Below are positions 1 through 8,218 of a stretch of DNA of 15,604 bases, in pieces. The translations under genes were made by a program, and so were the position numbers. Within the stretch, counting starts at the first letter, position 1, and the number at the start of each line of letters is the position of its first letter. The notes under the pieces are model-generated. The model was not told the DNA's origin, made no database searches, and saw only the letters and a program-made list of their open reading frames with translations. This DNA comes from Candidatus Firestoneibacteriota bacterium (GTDB lineage: Bacteria > JACRDZ01), in assembly GCA_016212735.1 (NCBI GenBank), contig JACRDZ010000009.1, forward strand, positions 1 through 15,604, given 5' to 3'.

Positions 1-90
1 AATTGGACATGTGAAATGATGTCTCGACCCGAGATCGTCGTTTATAAGTCAAATTTGGAAGCCGATTTTTTTTATTTTTTTATTATTTTA

Positions 91-115
91 GTTTTCCGAC
101 AGCCTCAACCCGGAA
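91..115 (+). repeat. Left arm of ~25-bp inverted repeat
   Basis: The segment gttttccgacagcctc (91-106) and its extension to 115 recur inverted at 1647-1670, with one missing base and a 4-base mismatched block. The two arms bracket the membrane-protein gene at 277-1077 and the T-rich region beside it. Flanking inverted repeats are what the ends of a mobile unit, or two dispersed repeat copies, would look like. No transposase is present between them. Confidence 0.5.
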
Positions 116-123
116 GCTCAGGA

Positions 124-158
124 GTTTTCAACTCGCATGCTTTTTGCGAGTTGAAAAC
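124..158. repeat. Perfect 14-bp hairpin with 7-nt loop
   Basis: The arm gttttcaactcgca (124-137) is the exact reverse complement of 145-158, with a 7-nt loop. The outer flanks pair further but only partly: caac at 106-109 with gttg at 174-177, and aagc at 114-117 with gctt at 169-172. Neither strand has a U-run right after the stem, so it is not a canonical intrinsic terminator. It could still end or stabilise the transcript of the leftward gene at 277-1077. It may instead be part of a palindromic repeat or a folded recombination site. Confidence 0.75.
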
Positions 159-276
159 CCACTGCAGCGCTTAGTTGTAATTTTTAATTTTTTGAATTTA
201 TCTCTAATTGCTAACTTATTAAACATTTTAAACAACGTCAGCCACTCCGTTAAAAACGATTTGCTAAATTTATAAT

Positions 277-1077
277 TCATTTCTTTAATAATTCTATTTT
301 TTGTAAAAAATCATTATATAAATCTTTATCAATATAATGAAGTTTATAAGGTGTATTTAAAAATTCTTCTAAACTTTTACCTATTTCTAATTTACAAAGT
401 TCATTCCATTTTCTCCATATAAAATCCCAATCATATTTCAAATTATATTTATTTTTCAAATTAATATATTCATTAATATTAACCCCCTGCATTTCTTCAA
501 GAGTTCTTGATATTGAAAAATCATCTTTCTCTCCTTTAACTCTTTTTTCTTTTGCTATTTTTAGTCTTTCTTCTAAACTAATCAACTTTATATCATATTT
601 AATTTTAAATATATTCTTTTCAAATAATTCAGCTCCAGCATCCTTAAAAACGTAAAGAGGATGTCTAACTGCAATAAATTGTGCAGGCCCATTTTTAATA
701 ATTGGTATACCAATAAAAATAGCTATACTGCGGATTAAAATTTTAAAAGGTATTTTATATTTGCCATTTTTATCTGTTATTATTATTTTTTGGGCTAAAA
801 TGGAATTATAATTCTCAGTTGTCATTAAAACAGGTTCAGCTTCATTCCATTCTACATCGATAACAGCTTTTTCAATAGGTTCCATTGTAGTTGCATCAAC
901 AACGATACCTTCAATTGTTGGTGTAAATCTTATAAAAGAGGATGAAGCTATTATTAAGTAAACAGAAAATATCATTAAATAAATTTTTTTTGCTATTTCA
1001 TTATTAATAATAAAATAAGGTAGAAATGGGACTAAAATTATTAGTATTATAAAAAAAATAATATTTATATAAATCAT
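277..1077 (-). CDS. Membrane protein, CarboxypepD_reg-like domain
   Basis: Unrecognised protein of 266 residues. It starts with two hydrophobic segments (about residues 3-24 and 31-48), so the N terminus is probably membrane-anchored. A stretch around residues 54-100 (IEGIVVDATTMEPIEKAVID, then a TDKNGKYKIPF-type strand) looks like the beta-sandwich domain called carboxypeptidase-regulatory-like or Cna-B-like, usually an extracytoplasmic binding or stalk module. The C-terminal half is charged and lysine-rich with no motif I know. I chose the ATG at 1077 because GGTGG lies 8 nt upstream (1086-1090); an in-frame ATG at 1095 has no ribosome binding site and would add 6 residues. The gene stands alone, divergent from the next operon, and is bracketed by inverted repeats (91-115, 1647-1670). 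No catalytic residues can be identified. Confidence 0.7.
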   Translation of the reverse strand: MIYINIIFFIILIILVPFLPYFIINNEIAKKIYLMIFSVYLIIASSSFIRFTPTIEGIVVDATTMEPIEKAVIDVEWNEAEPVLMTTENYNSILAQKIIITDKNGKYKIPFKILIRSIAIFIGIPIIKNGPAQFIAVRHPLYVFKDAGAELFEKNIFKIKYDIKLISLEERLKIAKEKRVKGEKDDFSISRTLEEMQGVNINEYINLKNKYNLKYDWDFIWRKWNELCKLEIGKSLEEFLNTPYKLHYIDKDLYNDFLQKIELLKK

Positions 1078-1311
1078 ATTTTCATCCACCAACATACAAG
1101 CTGAACGAATTTCGTTTAATTATTGTTTAGGTTTTTATTTTTGATTATCTTTTATTGAATTTATTTGTTTTTTTTAATTCGGTTTTATATTTTTATTTGT
1201 TTTAATCTAATTTCAACCTGATGGATTGTTATTAACTATTCTAATCTATTCATTAAATTTGTCTAATTAAATTTTGTTTTATTTGCTTTTATCTGGTCTT
1301 GCAACATATTA

Positions 1312-1334
1312 TTGAACAGTTTTCTGTACAATAT
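1312..1334 (+). repeat. Direct repeat copy 1
   Basis: This 23-bp segment begins ttgaacagtttt and ends aatat. It matches 1436-1458 at 20 of 23 positions, with a 124-bp offset. It lies about 40 bp upstream of the -35 box of the promoter at 1376-1404. It may be an operator half-set, since its partner lies downstream of the -10 box. Confidence 0.55.
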
Positions 1335-1361
1335 CAGAAATTGTCGACATTGTCAAGACAA
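1321..1361. promoter_or_regulatory. Cluster of dyads upstream of promoter
   Basis: Three inverted repeats are packed into 41 bp: tttctg-N8-cagaaa (1321-1340), the perfect palindrome tgtcgaca (1342-1349), and ttgtc-aa-gacaa (1350-1361). They end 14 bp before the -35 box at 1376, the usual place for activator or repressor binding. The CTG-N8-CAG core recalls LexA-type operators, but the spacing differs from the E. coli CTG-N10-CAG form, so no regulator is named. Confidence 0.45.
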
Positions 1362-1375
1362 ACAAAAATTTATAT

Positions 1376-1404
1376 TTGACATAAATGCTTGAATTTATTA
1401 TACT
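1376..1404 (+). promoter_or_regulatory. Near-consensus sigma-70 promoter (P1)
   Basis: A perfect -35 TTGACA (1376-1381), a 17-bp spacer and a -10 TATACT (1399-1404) predict a start near 1411. No gene starts within the next 470 bases, so it drives either a very long leader for the gene at 1881 or a non-coding RNA. Confidence 0.65.
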
Positions 1405-1435
1405 TTTTAACTTAGATAACATACTTTTTGTCATG

Positions 1436-1458
1436 TTGAACAGTTTTGTGGATAATAT
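1436..1458 (+). repeat. Direct repeat copy 2 with DnaA-box-like 9-mer
   Basis: Second copy of the 23-bp repeat, about 30 bp downstream of the P1 -10 box. Its variant bases create tgtggataa at 1447-1455, the exact complement of the consensus DnaA box. Copy 1 lacks this. A single box is weak evidence for an origin. Confidence 0.5.
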
Positions 1459-1646
1459 ACCATACTCAATATACAAGACAGTATTTTAAGATCAATAAAG
1501 GTTTTTAGCATTGTCAGAAGCCGTGTTTATTATCAATAGTGACCAAAAAATCAACCTCTTATAGTTAGGGGTAAAAAGTAGGAGGTTATAAAAAATAGCT
1601 TCCTCTGTTACTATATTTAATTTGCATTACTTTTTAAATTCAGCAA

Positions 1647-1670
1647 TTCCGCAACGAGGCTGTCGAAAAC
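1647..1670 (-). repeat. Right arm of ~25-bp inverted repeat
   Basis: The core gaggctgtcgaaaac (1656-1670), preceded by ttccg (1647-1651), is the inverted partner of 91-115. It runs directly into the perfect 16-bp palindrome at 1666-1681. No target-site duplication could be confirmed by eye. Confidence 0.5.
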
Positions 1671-1714
1671 AAATTTGTTTTAAACATGAATCAAATGCTA
1701 ATTGCAGAAAAGTC

Positions 1715-1743
1715 TTGACATATTATGAATTTTTCAGTATTTT
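1715..1743 (+). promoter_or_regulatory. Sigma-70 promoter (P2) for the 1881-4064 operon
   Basis: TTGACA (1715-1720), a 17-bp spacer and TATTTT (1738-1743) predict a start near 1750. This is the nearest good promoter to the secreted-protein/ubiB pair. Its leader of about 130 nt would contain the whole palindromic repeat at 1756-1856. Confidence 0.6.
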
Positions 1744-1755
1744 AACTTTCATATT

Positions 1756-1856
1756 GGTACTGTCAAAAGTAAAATGAAAAAGAGGGGAAAAATATGAACC
1801 ACAGAGGTCACAGAGAAAACTCTAGAATTTCTCTGTGGTTAATTTTTGACATTACC
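1756..1856. repeat. MITE-like palindromic repeat (accacagag family)
   Basis: Imperfect terminal inverted repeats ggtactgtcaaaa (1756-1768) and ttttgacattacc (1844-1856) match at 12 of 13 positions. Inside them, aaccacagag (1797-1806) pairs perfectly with ctctgtggtt (1831-1840), and an overlapping alternative stem cacagagaaa/tttctctgtg (1809-1818 with 1828-1837) competes for the right arm. From general knowledge, accacagagg-cacagag elements are widespread dispersed repeats in environmental genomes and yield spurious NHRGHRE-type peptides, as here. About 100 bp long and without coding capacity, it would be mobilised in trans if it moves at all. Confidence 0.7.
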
Positions 1857-1880
1857 TTCATATTTAAGAGGAGTGCGAAA

Positions 1881-2324
1881 ATGAAAAATATTAAAAATAT
1901 TATCCCTATTTTTTTAATAAGTTTATTGTTTTTGCCTTATATAATTTCTATACAAGCGGCAAGTAAAACACTTGAAACACAAATAGTAACAACAAAAGAT
2001 CTTCCTTTTAAAAGACCTATCAGTGATGAATATATACTTATTCTTTCTAAGGGATTTGATGAACTTGATGTGATAGAAACTTATACTTGTGATGTTTATT
2101 CAACTCGTGACAAAAATATGGTCTTTTCAGAAACATGGACTGCTAAGAATATAACTAATAAAGAGTTTAATCTCCCGGATAACAGTAAGTTTATAATTAA
2201 AAGCGAGCTTACTGAGGATTATAAAGATTTTGTTGCTTATCGTTTTATAACTATAAGATTTTATTCTGAAAAGTTTAGTCTGGAAAAACCTATTGTTGAA
2301 TTTACCTATCGTAAAATGTACTAA
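1881..2324 (+). CDS. Small secreted protein of unknown function
   Basis: Unrecognised 147-residue protein. Residues 1-26 form a signal peptide: lysines at 2 and 5, a hydrophobic core (IIPIFLISLLFLPYII), and a likely cleavage after A26 in IQAAS. The mature part is rich in charged and aromatic residues with alternating hydrophobicity, suggesting beta strands. It has no cysteine pair, lipobox or catalytic motif. I start it at 1881, where aagaggag (1865-1872) is a good ribosome binding site 8 nt before the ATG. The frame stays open back to an ATG at 1794, but those 29 extra codons are translated from the repeat at 1756-1856 and would destroy the signal peptide. The stop is 18 nt before ubiB, so the two genes are probably co-transcribed, hinting at an envelope or membrane-linked role. 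Confidence 0.75.
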   Translation: MKNIKNIIPIFLISLLFLPYIISIQAASKTLETQIVTTKDLPFKRPISDEYILILSKGFDELDVIETYTCDVYSTRDKNMVFSETWTAKNITNKEFNLPDNSKFIIKSELTEDYKDFVAYRFITIRFYSEKFSLEKPIVEFTYRKMY

Positions 2325-2342
2325 CCGAGAGAGAATAAATAT

Positions 2343-4064
2343 ATGGTAGTTAGAAAGATAAATTATACATATCGAAATACTGCCCGATTAAGACAGATCA
2401 TTAAGGTGTTTTTAAAGCATGGATTCGGGAATTTTATAAGCAAGCTTGACTTTGGAGATATTATAACTGTTTTCAATAAGATAGAATTTTTTAAAACGTC
2501 AGAAAGCGAAAAGAAGAAACTCAGTATGCCAGAGCGCTTAAGACTAGCTTTTGAAGAGCTTGGCCCTACTTTTGTTAAATTAGGTCAATTATTAAGTACA
2601 CGTCCAGATTATATCCCAAATGAATATATTCAGGAATTTAAAAAACTTCAGGATAATGTCCCTCCATTTCATCATAGTGAAATTGAGAAGATTATAAAAA
2701 AGGAGTATGGTCCTGATGCTGCAGTTGAAAATGTATTTAAAGAATTTAATAATAAACCCATTGCAGCAGCTTCTGTTGCACAGGTACATATAGCAACTCT
2801 TCATTCTGGAGAAGAAGTTGCAGTTAAAATTCAGCGCCCGAATATAGAGAAAATAATAAGACAGGATATCCGCATTTTATATAGAATTGCAAGTATGATT
2901 GAACATAATTTTGAAGAAAGTAAACTTTTTGATCCAAAAGGTCTTGTAAATGAATTTGAGAAAACAATACTTAAAGAATTAGACTTTGTTACGGAAGCAT
3001 CAAGTATCGAAAAATTTAAAGTCAATTTTAAAAATTTTCACGACATTTATATACCTGCGGTTTATTGGGACTATACAACAAGTCAGATTCTGGTAATAGA
3101 ACGGATCCATGGGATAGAATTAGATGAAGTAGATAAAATGCTTGCTCAAGGTCAGGATCCTAAAAAAGTAGCCAGTATTGGTTTGAATTGTTTTTGTAAA
3201 CAAATAATGGAAGACGGTTTTTTCCATGCTGACCCTCATCCTGGTAATTCAATGGTTATGAGTGATGGACGTGTTGCATTGATAGATTTTGGGATTACAG
3301 GATATCTTGATAATGATCTGATGGAAAATATAGCAAATATATTTATTGGTTATAGTGAACATGATTATGAAAAATTAGTCGAAACATTTTTTTCCATGGG
3401 GCTTTTGAATGAAGAATCAGACATTACACTATTCAAGCAGGATTTAAAAGATGTAAGTGAACCGTTTTACGGCCGTTCACTTAATCATATTAATATTAAA
3501 GATATTTTTGATAAAATTATCCAGCTATGCTTAAAACATAATATTAAACTTCCAAGAGATCTATTATTGCTTCTAAAAACCTTTCTGCAGATAGAATCAC
3601 TTGGGAGAAAGCTTGATCCTGAAACCAGTGTACTGGAAACAGCAAAACCTTATGCAAGACGGCTTTTACAAAAGGCTCAGGACCCAAGAATAGCAATTAA
3701 AAATTTTAAAAAAGATATGTCCGAGTTCTATTCTTTAATGAAAATAATACCAGAGAATGTTAAAAAAATACTTCTTAAATTAAGCGAAGGTAAACAGCGT
3801 ATAGAACTTCTGCATCTTGGACTTGAAAGCATAGATTCGGATCTTGTGCGTGGGGTTAATAGAATTACAGTTGGGATGATAATTTCAGCATCAATTATGG
3901 GTTCTGCATGGGTAATAAGCGCACGTTCAGATATTCTTCCAATAGAAATTGCGGGAATTGGGAAAATATCTCTCACAACTTTACTTGGACTTTGCGGTTA
4001 TAATATTGCTACTATTCTTGGTGTTTGGCTGGTTATTTCAATAGTAAAGTCTGGAAAATTATAA
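2343..4064 (+). CDS. ubiB: UbiB/AarF (ABC1/ADCK) atypical kinase-like protein
   Basis: Member of the membrane-associated UbiB family of protein-kinase-like ATPases, which supports ubiquinone or other isoprenoid-lipid metabolism in bacteria. Length (573) is normal for the family. Visible hallmarks are the KxGQ motif at 79-82 (KLGQ), the alanine-rich nucleotide loop AAASVAQ at 141-147 that replaces the usual glycine-rich loop, the VAVK lysine at 162, the catalytic-loop HADPHPGN at 295-302 (D297, N302) and the metal-binding DFG at 315-317. Two hydrophobic C-terminal segments (about 509-527 and 545-567) match the family's paired membrane helices. The start follows a weak purine-rich site (gagagag). 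It lies 18 nt after the secreted-protein gene and converges on rpoC. No quinone-synthesis gene is nearby, so the substrate pathway is inferred from family only. Confidence 0.9.
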   Translation: MVVRKINYTYRNTARLRQIIKVFLKHGFGNFISKLDFGDIITVFNKIEFFKTSESEKKKLSMPERLRLAFEELGPTFVKLGQLLSTRPDYIPNEYIQEFKKLQDNVPPFHHSEIEKIIKKEYGPDAAVENVFKEFNNKPIAAASVAQVHIATLHSGEEVAVKIQRPNIEKIIRQDIRILYRIASMIEHNFEESKLFDPKGLVNEFEKTILKELDFVTEASSIEKFKVNFKNFHDIYIPAVYWDYTTSQILVIERIHGIELDEVDKMLAQGQDPKKVASIGLNCFCKQIMEDGFFHADPHPGNSMVMSDGRVALIDFGITGYLDNDLMENIANIFIGYSEHDYEKLVETFFSMGLLNEESDITLFKQDLKDVSEPFYGRSLNHINIKDIFDKIIQLCLKHNIKLPRDLLLLLKTFLQIESLGRKLDPETSVLETAKPYARRLLQKAQDPRIAIKNFKKDMSEFYSLMKIIPENVKKILLKLSEGKQRIELLHLGLESIDSDLVRGVNRITVGMIISASIMGSAWVISARSDILPIEIAGIGKISLTTLLGLCGYNIATILGVWLVISIVKSGKL

Positions 4065-4172
4065 TTACATCTGCTTGAAAAGATGCACATAAGCGCGGCT
4101 GACAATAAGGGTTTCATTTAGATCTTTAAGTTTTATTTCATATCTTGCTGTAAATATAATTCTATATAATAA
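4065..4172. other. Convergent ubiB/rpoC spacer, no clear terminator
   Basis: 108 bp between two convergent stop codons. The only fold I see is a 5-bp stem catct/agatg (4068-4085) with no following U-run on either strand. A short leftward frame with a leucine-rich start exists but overlaps ubiB and has no family features. Confidence 0.4.
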
Positions 4173-7100
4173 TTATTGTTTTTCCTGAATTTCAATGTCT
4201 CTATAATAACTCATACCTGTACCTGCTGGGATAAGATTGCCAACAATAACATTTTCCTTTAATCCGTGCAGTTCATCTCTTTTACCGCATACTGCAGCTT
4301 CAGTCAATACTCTGGTAGTTTCCTGGAATGAAGCAGCAGAGATAAAGCTCTCTGTACGTAGAGATGCTTTTGTAATACCCAGAAGCACGGTTTTTGCTTC
4401 CGCTGGTTTGCCGTTCTTCGCTATTACTCTTTCATTCTCTTCTTTAAATTCAAACTTATCAACTTCATCATCAGGCAGAAAATAAGTATCTCCTGGTTCT
4501 GTTATTTTAACTTTTCTAAGCATCTGTCGTACAATAACTTCTATATGTTTATCATTAGTATTTACACCCTGTAATCTATATACTTCCTGTATTTCATTAA
4601 CAAGGTACTGCTGAAGTTCAGCTTCTCCTTTTACTCTAAGAATATCATGCGGATTAAGAGGCCCGTCCATCAACTGATCCCCAGCTATAACTCTATCTCC
4701 ATCACGAACACTAAGATGCTTGCCATGCGGTATAAGATATTCTTTTTCCATACCAGTTTCTTCATTTTTTATTATTACTTTGCGCATACCTTTAACAAAA
4801 TCACCAAGATTAACTATACCATCAATTTCTGTAATAATTGCGCATTCTTTAGGTTTACGAGCTTCAAAAAGTTCAGCAACTCGAGGAAGACCTCCAGTAA
4901 TATCTTTTGTTTTACTTGTCTCGCGCGGTATCTTCGCAAGAATTTCTCCTGCTTCAATCAAATCACCATCACCATGGATAAGATGTGCACCAGTAGATAT
5001 AGGATAACTTGCTATCATATCACCTTTTTTATTATGCAATAATATCTGCGGCAGGAGATTTTCTTCCTTATGAGGAACAATCAAACGCCCGCGAAGACCT
5101 GTTATTTTATCCAGCTCTTCTCTCATAGTTACACCTTCGATTATGTCTTTATATACTATTTTACCTTCAACTTCCGAAATAATCATAGTGTTGTATGAAT
5201 CCCATTCAATAAGCAAATCACCTTTATTTACACTTTGCCCGTCTTTAACACGAATAATCGCTCCATAAGTAACAACACATTTTTCAAGTTCTCTTCCTGC
5301 ATCACTAACAATAGAAATTCGCCCCTGACGGCTTAAAGCAATAATATTTCCATCTTTTTTATTTAATACTTTGAGATTTATAAACTTAACTTTTCCAGAA
5401 TTACGCGCTTCAGCTTTTGATTGTTCAATTACCTTGCTTGCTGTTCCTCCAATATGAAACGTTCTCATAGTAAGCTGTGTACCAGGTTCTCCAATTGACT
5501 GAGCCGCAATGACTCCAACAGCTTCTCCATAATCAACAATACGGCCTGTAGTAAGATTCCTGCCATAACATTTTGCACAAACACCCCGTTTAATTTCACA
5601 TGTAAGAACTGAACGAATTTTAATTTTTTCAATACCGGCTTCTTCTATCTTCCCGGCTATTTCTTCAGTGATTTCCTGTCCGGCATGACAGATAACCTCA
5701 TCGCTTATTATATCTACAATATTATCAAGCGCAACCCGTCCCAGAACACGATCTTTAATAGATTCAATGACTTCTTCACCTTCTTTAATCGCTCCAACTA
5801 CAATGCCGTTTAAAGTGCCGCAGTCTAGTTCAGTAATAATAACATCCTGTGCTACATCAACAAGTCTTCTCGTCAGATAACCTGAATCAGCTGTTTTTAA
5901 TGCTGTATCAGCCAATCCTTTACGAGCACCGTGTGTTGAAATGAAGTATTCCAGAACTGTCAATCCTTCACGAAAATTTGCTGTAATTGGGGATTCAATA
6001 ATTTCTCCAGAAGGTTTAGCCATAAGACCTCTCATTCCAGCAAGCTGTCTTATTTGCTGTTTACTGCCTCTTGCCCCTGAATCTGCCATCATAAAAATAG
6101 GATTAAAATGTTCATTAGGTATCCCCTTGGGTTTAAGCCCATTAAACATAATATCACTTATCTCTTCAGTAACATGCGTCCATATATCAACAATTTTATT
6201 ATGACGTTCACCATCAGTAATAATACCTTTTTTATACTGAGCTTCAATTATATTTACTTTATTTGTTGCTTTTTTTACAATTACATCTTTTTCATATGGA
6301 ATCTTAATATCATTTATAGCTATAGAAATACCTGCTTTTGTTGCTTCTTCAAAGCCAAGTTTTTTTAAGCTATCAAGTATCTGTGCAGTTTTTTCCTGAC
6401 CATACATTCTAAAACACATGGATACCAGCTTTAGTAATGATTTTTTATCAACTCTTTCATTAAAGAAAGGCATTTCTGGAGGAAGAATATCATTAAAAAT
6501 TATTCTTCCAACTGTTGTCTGTATAATTTCATTTTTTACTTTAACTTTTATTGATGCATGTTTTCCAACTTTTTTAAGTTCATAAGCTAAAATAACATGT
6601 TCAGATGATGGGAATATTGTCCCTTCTCCTGGTTCACCTACTTTTTCACAGGTAAGATAACTTATACCCAGAACAATGTCTTGAGTAGGTGTTGTTATCG
6701 GAGAACCATTTGAAGGCGAAAGTAAATTATATATAGAGTACATTAGTAATCTTGCTTCTGACTGCGCTTCAATTGAAAGCGGTACATGCACTGCCATCTG
6801 GTCACCATCAAAATCCGCATTAAAAGCAGTACATACAAGAGGATGAACCTGAATAGCTTTCCCTTCAATTAATATCGGTTCAAAAGACTGTATCCCTAAC
6901 CTATGCAGCGTAGGTGCTCTATTAAGTAATACACAATGAGATCTGATTACCTCTTCCAGAATATCCCATACTTCCGGTCTTTCACTTTCTACAATCTTTT
7001 TTGCACCTTTTATTGTACTGACATATCCTTTCTCATCCAGTTTCTTTATTATAAACGGCTTAAATAATTCCAGAGCCATTTTCTTAGGTAATCCGCACTG

Positions 7101-8183
7101 ATTCATTTTTAACTCCGGACCAACTACAATTACTGATCTTCCGGAATAATCAACTCTTTTACCTAAAAGATTCTGACGGAATCTTCCCTGTTTTCCTTTA
7201 AGCATGCTGCTTAACGATTTTAATGGACGGTTACCAGAACCTTTTACTGCTCTTCCACGGCGTCCATTATCAAATAATGCATCTACAGCTTCTTGAAGCA
7301 TTCTCTTTTCATTGCGTATAATTACATCTGGTGCTTTTAAAGAAATTAACTTTTTAAGTCTGTTATTACGGTTTATAACACGCCGATATAAATCATTCAA
7401 ATCAGATGTAGCAAATCTCCCGCCGTCCAGTGGTACCAGAGGCCTGAGTTCGGCTGGAATAACCGGAACTACATCTAAAATCATCCACTCAGGACGATTC
7501 TGTGATTTGCGGAATGATTCTACTACTTTCAAACGTTTTGCAACTTTTTTCCGCTTCTGCAAAGAGTTCGACTCTTTAAGCTCTTTTCTTAATTCCTTTG
7601 CCATAGAATCAAGATTCATCTCTTTTAAAAGTTCTTTTACTGCACCTGCTCCCATTTTTGCTATAAACTTCTCACCGTATTCATCAGCATATTTACGGTA
7701 TTCATCTTCATTCAACAGCTGTCGTTCATGTACTGGTGCCGGTCCTGGATCAACAACAATATAATTTTCATAATATAAAACTCTTTCAAGACTGTTTAAA
7801 GAGAGATTAAGAAGATTACCAATACGACTTGGTAATCCTTTAAAATACCATATGTGCGATACAGGAGCAGCAAGTTCAATATGTCCCATACGTTCGCGTC
7901 TTACTTTAGATTGCGTAACTTCTACACCGCATCTGTCGCAAATAACACCTTTGTATTTAATACGTTTATATTTACCGCAATTACATTCCCAGTCTTTTAC
8001 AGGCCCGAATATACGTTCACAAAACAAACCATCTTTTTCAGGTTTAAAAGTGCGATAATTTATAGTCTCAGGTTTTTTTACTTCACCAAAAGACCACTTT
8101 CTAATCATTTCAGGAGATGCAAGCCCAATTGATATCGAAACAAATCTTCGAATTTTTCTTTCTTTTTTAAATAATTCTGGCAT
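4173..8183 (-). CDS. rpoC: RNA polymerase beta' subunit
   Basis: Catalytic subunit of the core RNA polymerase (1336 residues). Visible in order: N-terminal zinc ribbon C67, C69, C82, C85; the invariant magnesium-binding NADFDGD at 455-461; the bridge helix around 745-785 ([20 protein letters not shown]); the second zinc site C788, C862, C869, C872; and trigger-loop sequence 886-913 ending TMRTFHIGG. About 180 residues of barrel-sandwich-type sequence (roughly 914-1094) interrupt the trigger loop, the insertion typical of Gram-negative-type lineages. After it the chain resumes at [14 protein letters not shown]. The start at 8183 has a strong aaaggagg site 10 nt upstream and lies 35 nt after rpoB. 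It is the last gene of the leftward operon: the usual rpsL-rpsG-fusA genes do not follow, and ubiB is found instead in convergent orientation. Confidence 0.99.
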   Translation of the reverse strand: MPELFKKERKIRRFVSISIGLASPEMIRKWSFGEVKKPETINYRTFKPEKDGLFCERIFGPVKDWECNCGKYKRIKYKGVICDRCGVEVTQSKVRRERMGHIELAAPVSHIWYFKGLPSRIGNLLNLSLNSLERVLYYENYIVVDPGPAPVHERQLLNEDEYRKYADEYGEKFIAKMGAGAVKELLKEMNLDSMAKELRKELKESNSLQKRKKVAKRLKVVESFRKSQNRPEWMILDVVPVIPAELRPLVPLDGGRFATSDLNDLYRRVINRNNRLKKLISLKAPDVIIRNEKRMLQEAVDALFDNGRRGRAVKGSGNRPLKSLSSMLKGKQGRFRQNLLGKRVDYSGRSVIVVGPELKMNQCGLPKKMALELFKPFIIKKLDEKGYVSTIKGAKKIVESERPEVWDILEEVIRSHCVLLNRAPTLHRLGIQSFEPILIEGKAIQVHPLVCTAFNADFDGDQMAVHVPLSIEAQSEARLLMYSIYNLLSPSNGSPITTPTQDIVLGISYLTCEKVGEPGEGTIFPSSEHVILAYELKKVGKHASIKVKVKNEIIQTTVGRIIFNDILPPEMPFFNERVDKKSLLKLVSMCFRMYGQEKTAQILDSLKKLGFEEATKAGISIAINDIKIPYEKDVIVKKATNKVNIIEAQYKKGIITDGERHNKIVDIWTHVTEEISDIMFNGLKPKGIPNEHFNPIFMMADSGARGSKQQIRQLAGMRGLMAKPSGEIIESPITANFREGLTVLEYFISTHGARKGLADTALKTADSGYLTRRLVDVAQDVIITELDCGTLNGIVVGAIKEGEEVIESIKDRVLGRVALDNIVDIISDEVICHAGQEITEEIAGKIEEAGIEKIKIRSVLTCEIKRGVCAKCYGRNLTTGRIVDYGEAVGVIAAQSIGEPGTQLTMRTFHIGGTASKVIEQSKAEARNSGKVKFINLKVLNKKDGNIIALSRQGRISIVSDAGRELEKCVVTYGAIIRVKDGQSVNKGDLLIEWDSYNTMIISEVEGKIVYKDIIEGVTMREELDKITGLRGRLIVPHKEENLLPQILLHNKKGDMIASYPISTGAHLIHGDGDLIEAGEILAKIPRETSKTKDITGGLPRVAELFEARKPKECAIITEIDGIVNLGDFVKGMRKVIIKNEETGMEKEYLIPHGKHLSVRDGDRVIAGDQLMDGPLNPHDILRVKGEAELQQYLVNEIQEVYRLQGVNTNDKHIEVIVRQMLRKVKITEPGDTYFLPDDEVDKFEFKEENERVIAKNGKPAEAKTVLLGITKASLRTESFISAASFQETTRVLTEAAVCGKRDELHGLKENVIVGNLIPAGTGMSYYRDIEIQEKQ

Positions 8184-8218
8184 TCTTATTATTCCTCCTT
8201 TTTGCTAAGCTATCTTTC

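Larger units (their letters stand above)
1..276. other. Gene-free left margin with hairpin and T-run
   Basis: No convincing gene is seen here. One plus-strand frame is open from the window edge to a TAG at 172-174 (57 residues), but it runs through a T-rich tract and a hairpin and has no recognisable domain. A small perfect stem (tctcg/cgaga, 22-34) is followed by T-rich sequence at 65-90. The strong hairpin at 124-158 and an arm of a distant inverted repeat at 91-115 are listed separately. The stretch could be the tail of a neighbouring mobile or repetitive unit. Confidence 0.5.
1078..1755. other. Long gene-free, T-rich regulatory region
   Basis: About 680 bases without a credible gene. Positions 1110-1310 are strongly T-rich on the plus strand with recurring tttatttg words. 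From 1312 the character changes: two 23-bp direct repeats (1312-1334, 1436-1458), several dyads (1321-1361), a sigma-70 promoter (1376-1404), a perfect DnaA-box-like 9-mer (1447-1455) and two alternative short hairpins (1553-1587 and 1581 onward). A perfect 16-bp palindrome, aaaacaaatttgtttt, lies at 1666-1681, followed by a second promoter at 1715-1743. Confidence 0.6.

Noticed and set aside
124..158. Intrinsic terminator of the gene at 277-1077
   Set aside because: The stem is strong, but no U-run follows it on the transcribed strand.
1..174. Open plus-strand frame at the left edge
   Set aside because: It runs through a T-tract and a perfect hairpin and shows no recognisable domain. It is kept only as a remark because the upstream part is unseen.
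461..492. Possible rifampicin-resistance substitutions in RpoB
   Set aside because: The key positions D470, H480, R483, S485 and L487 match the susceptible form; only conservative lineage differences remain.
1794..1880. N-terminal extension of the secreted protein, starting MNHRGHRE
   Set aside because: It is translated from the palindromic repeat at 1756-1856. The downstream ATG at 1881 has a good binding site and restores a proper signal peptide.
4065..4130. Leftward short frame resembling a lipoprotein signal (MKPLLSAALMCIFSS)
   Set aside because: It runs into the 3' end of ubiB on the opposite strand, is short and has no ribosome binding site.
4237..8132. Several 60-150 codon plus-strand frames inside rpoC and rpoB
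   Set aside because: They are antisense shadows of strongly conserved coding sequence, with no binding sites or family features.
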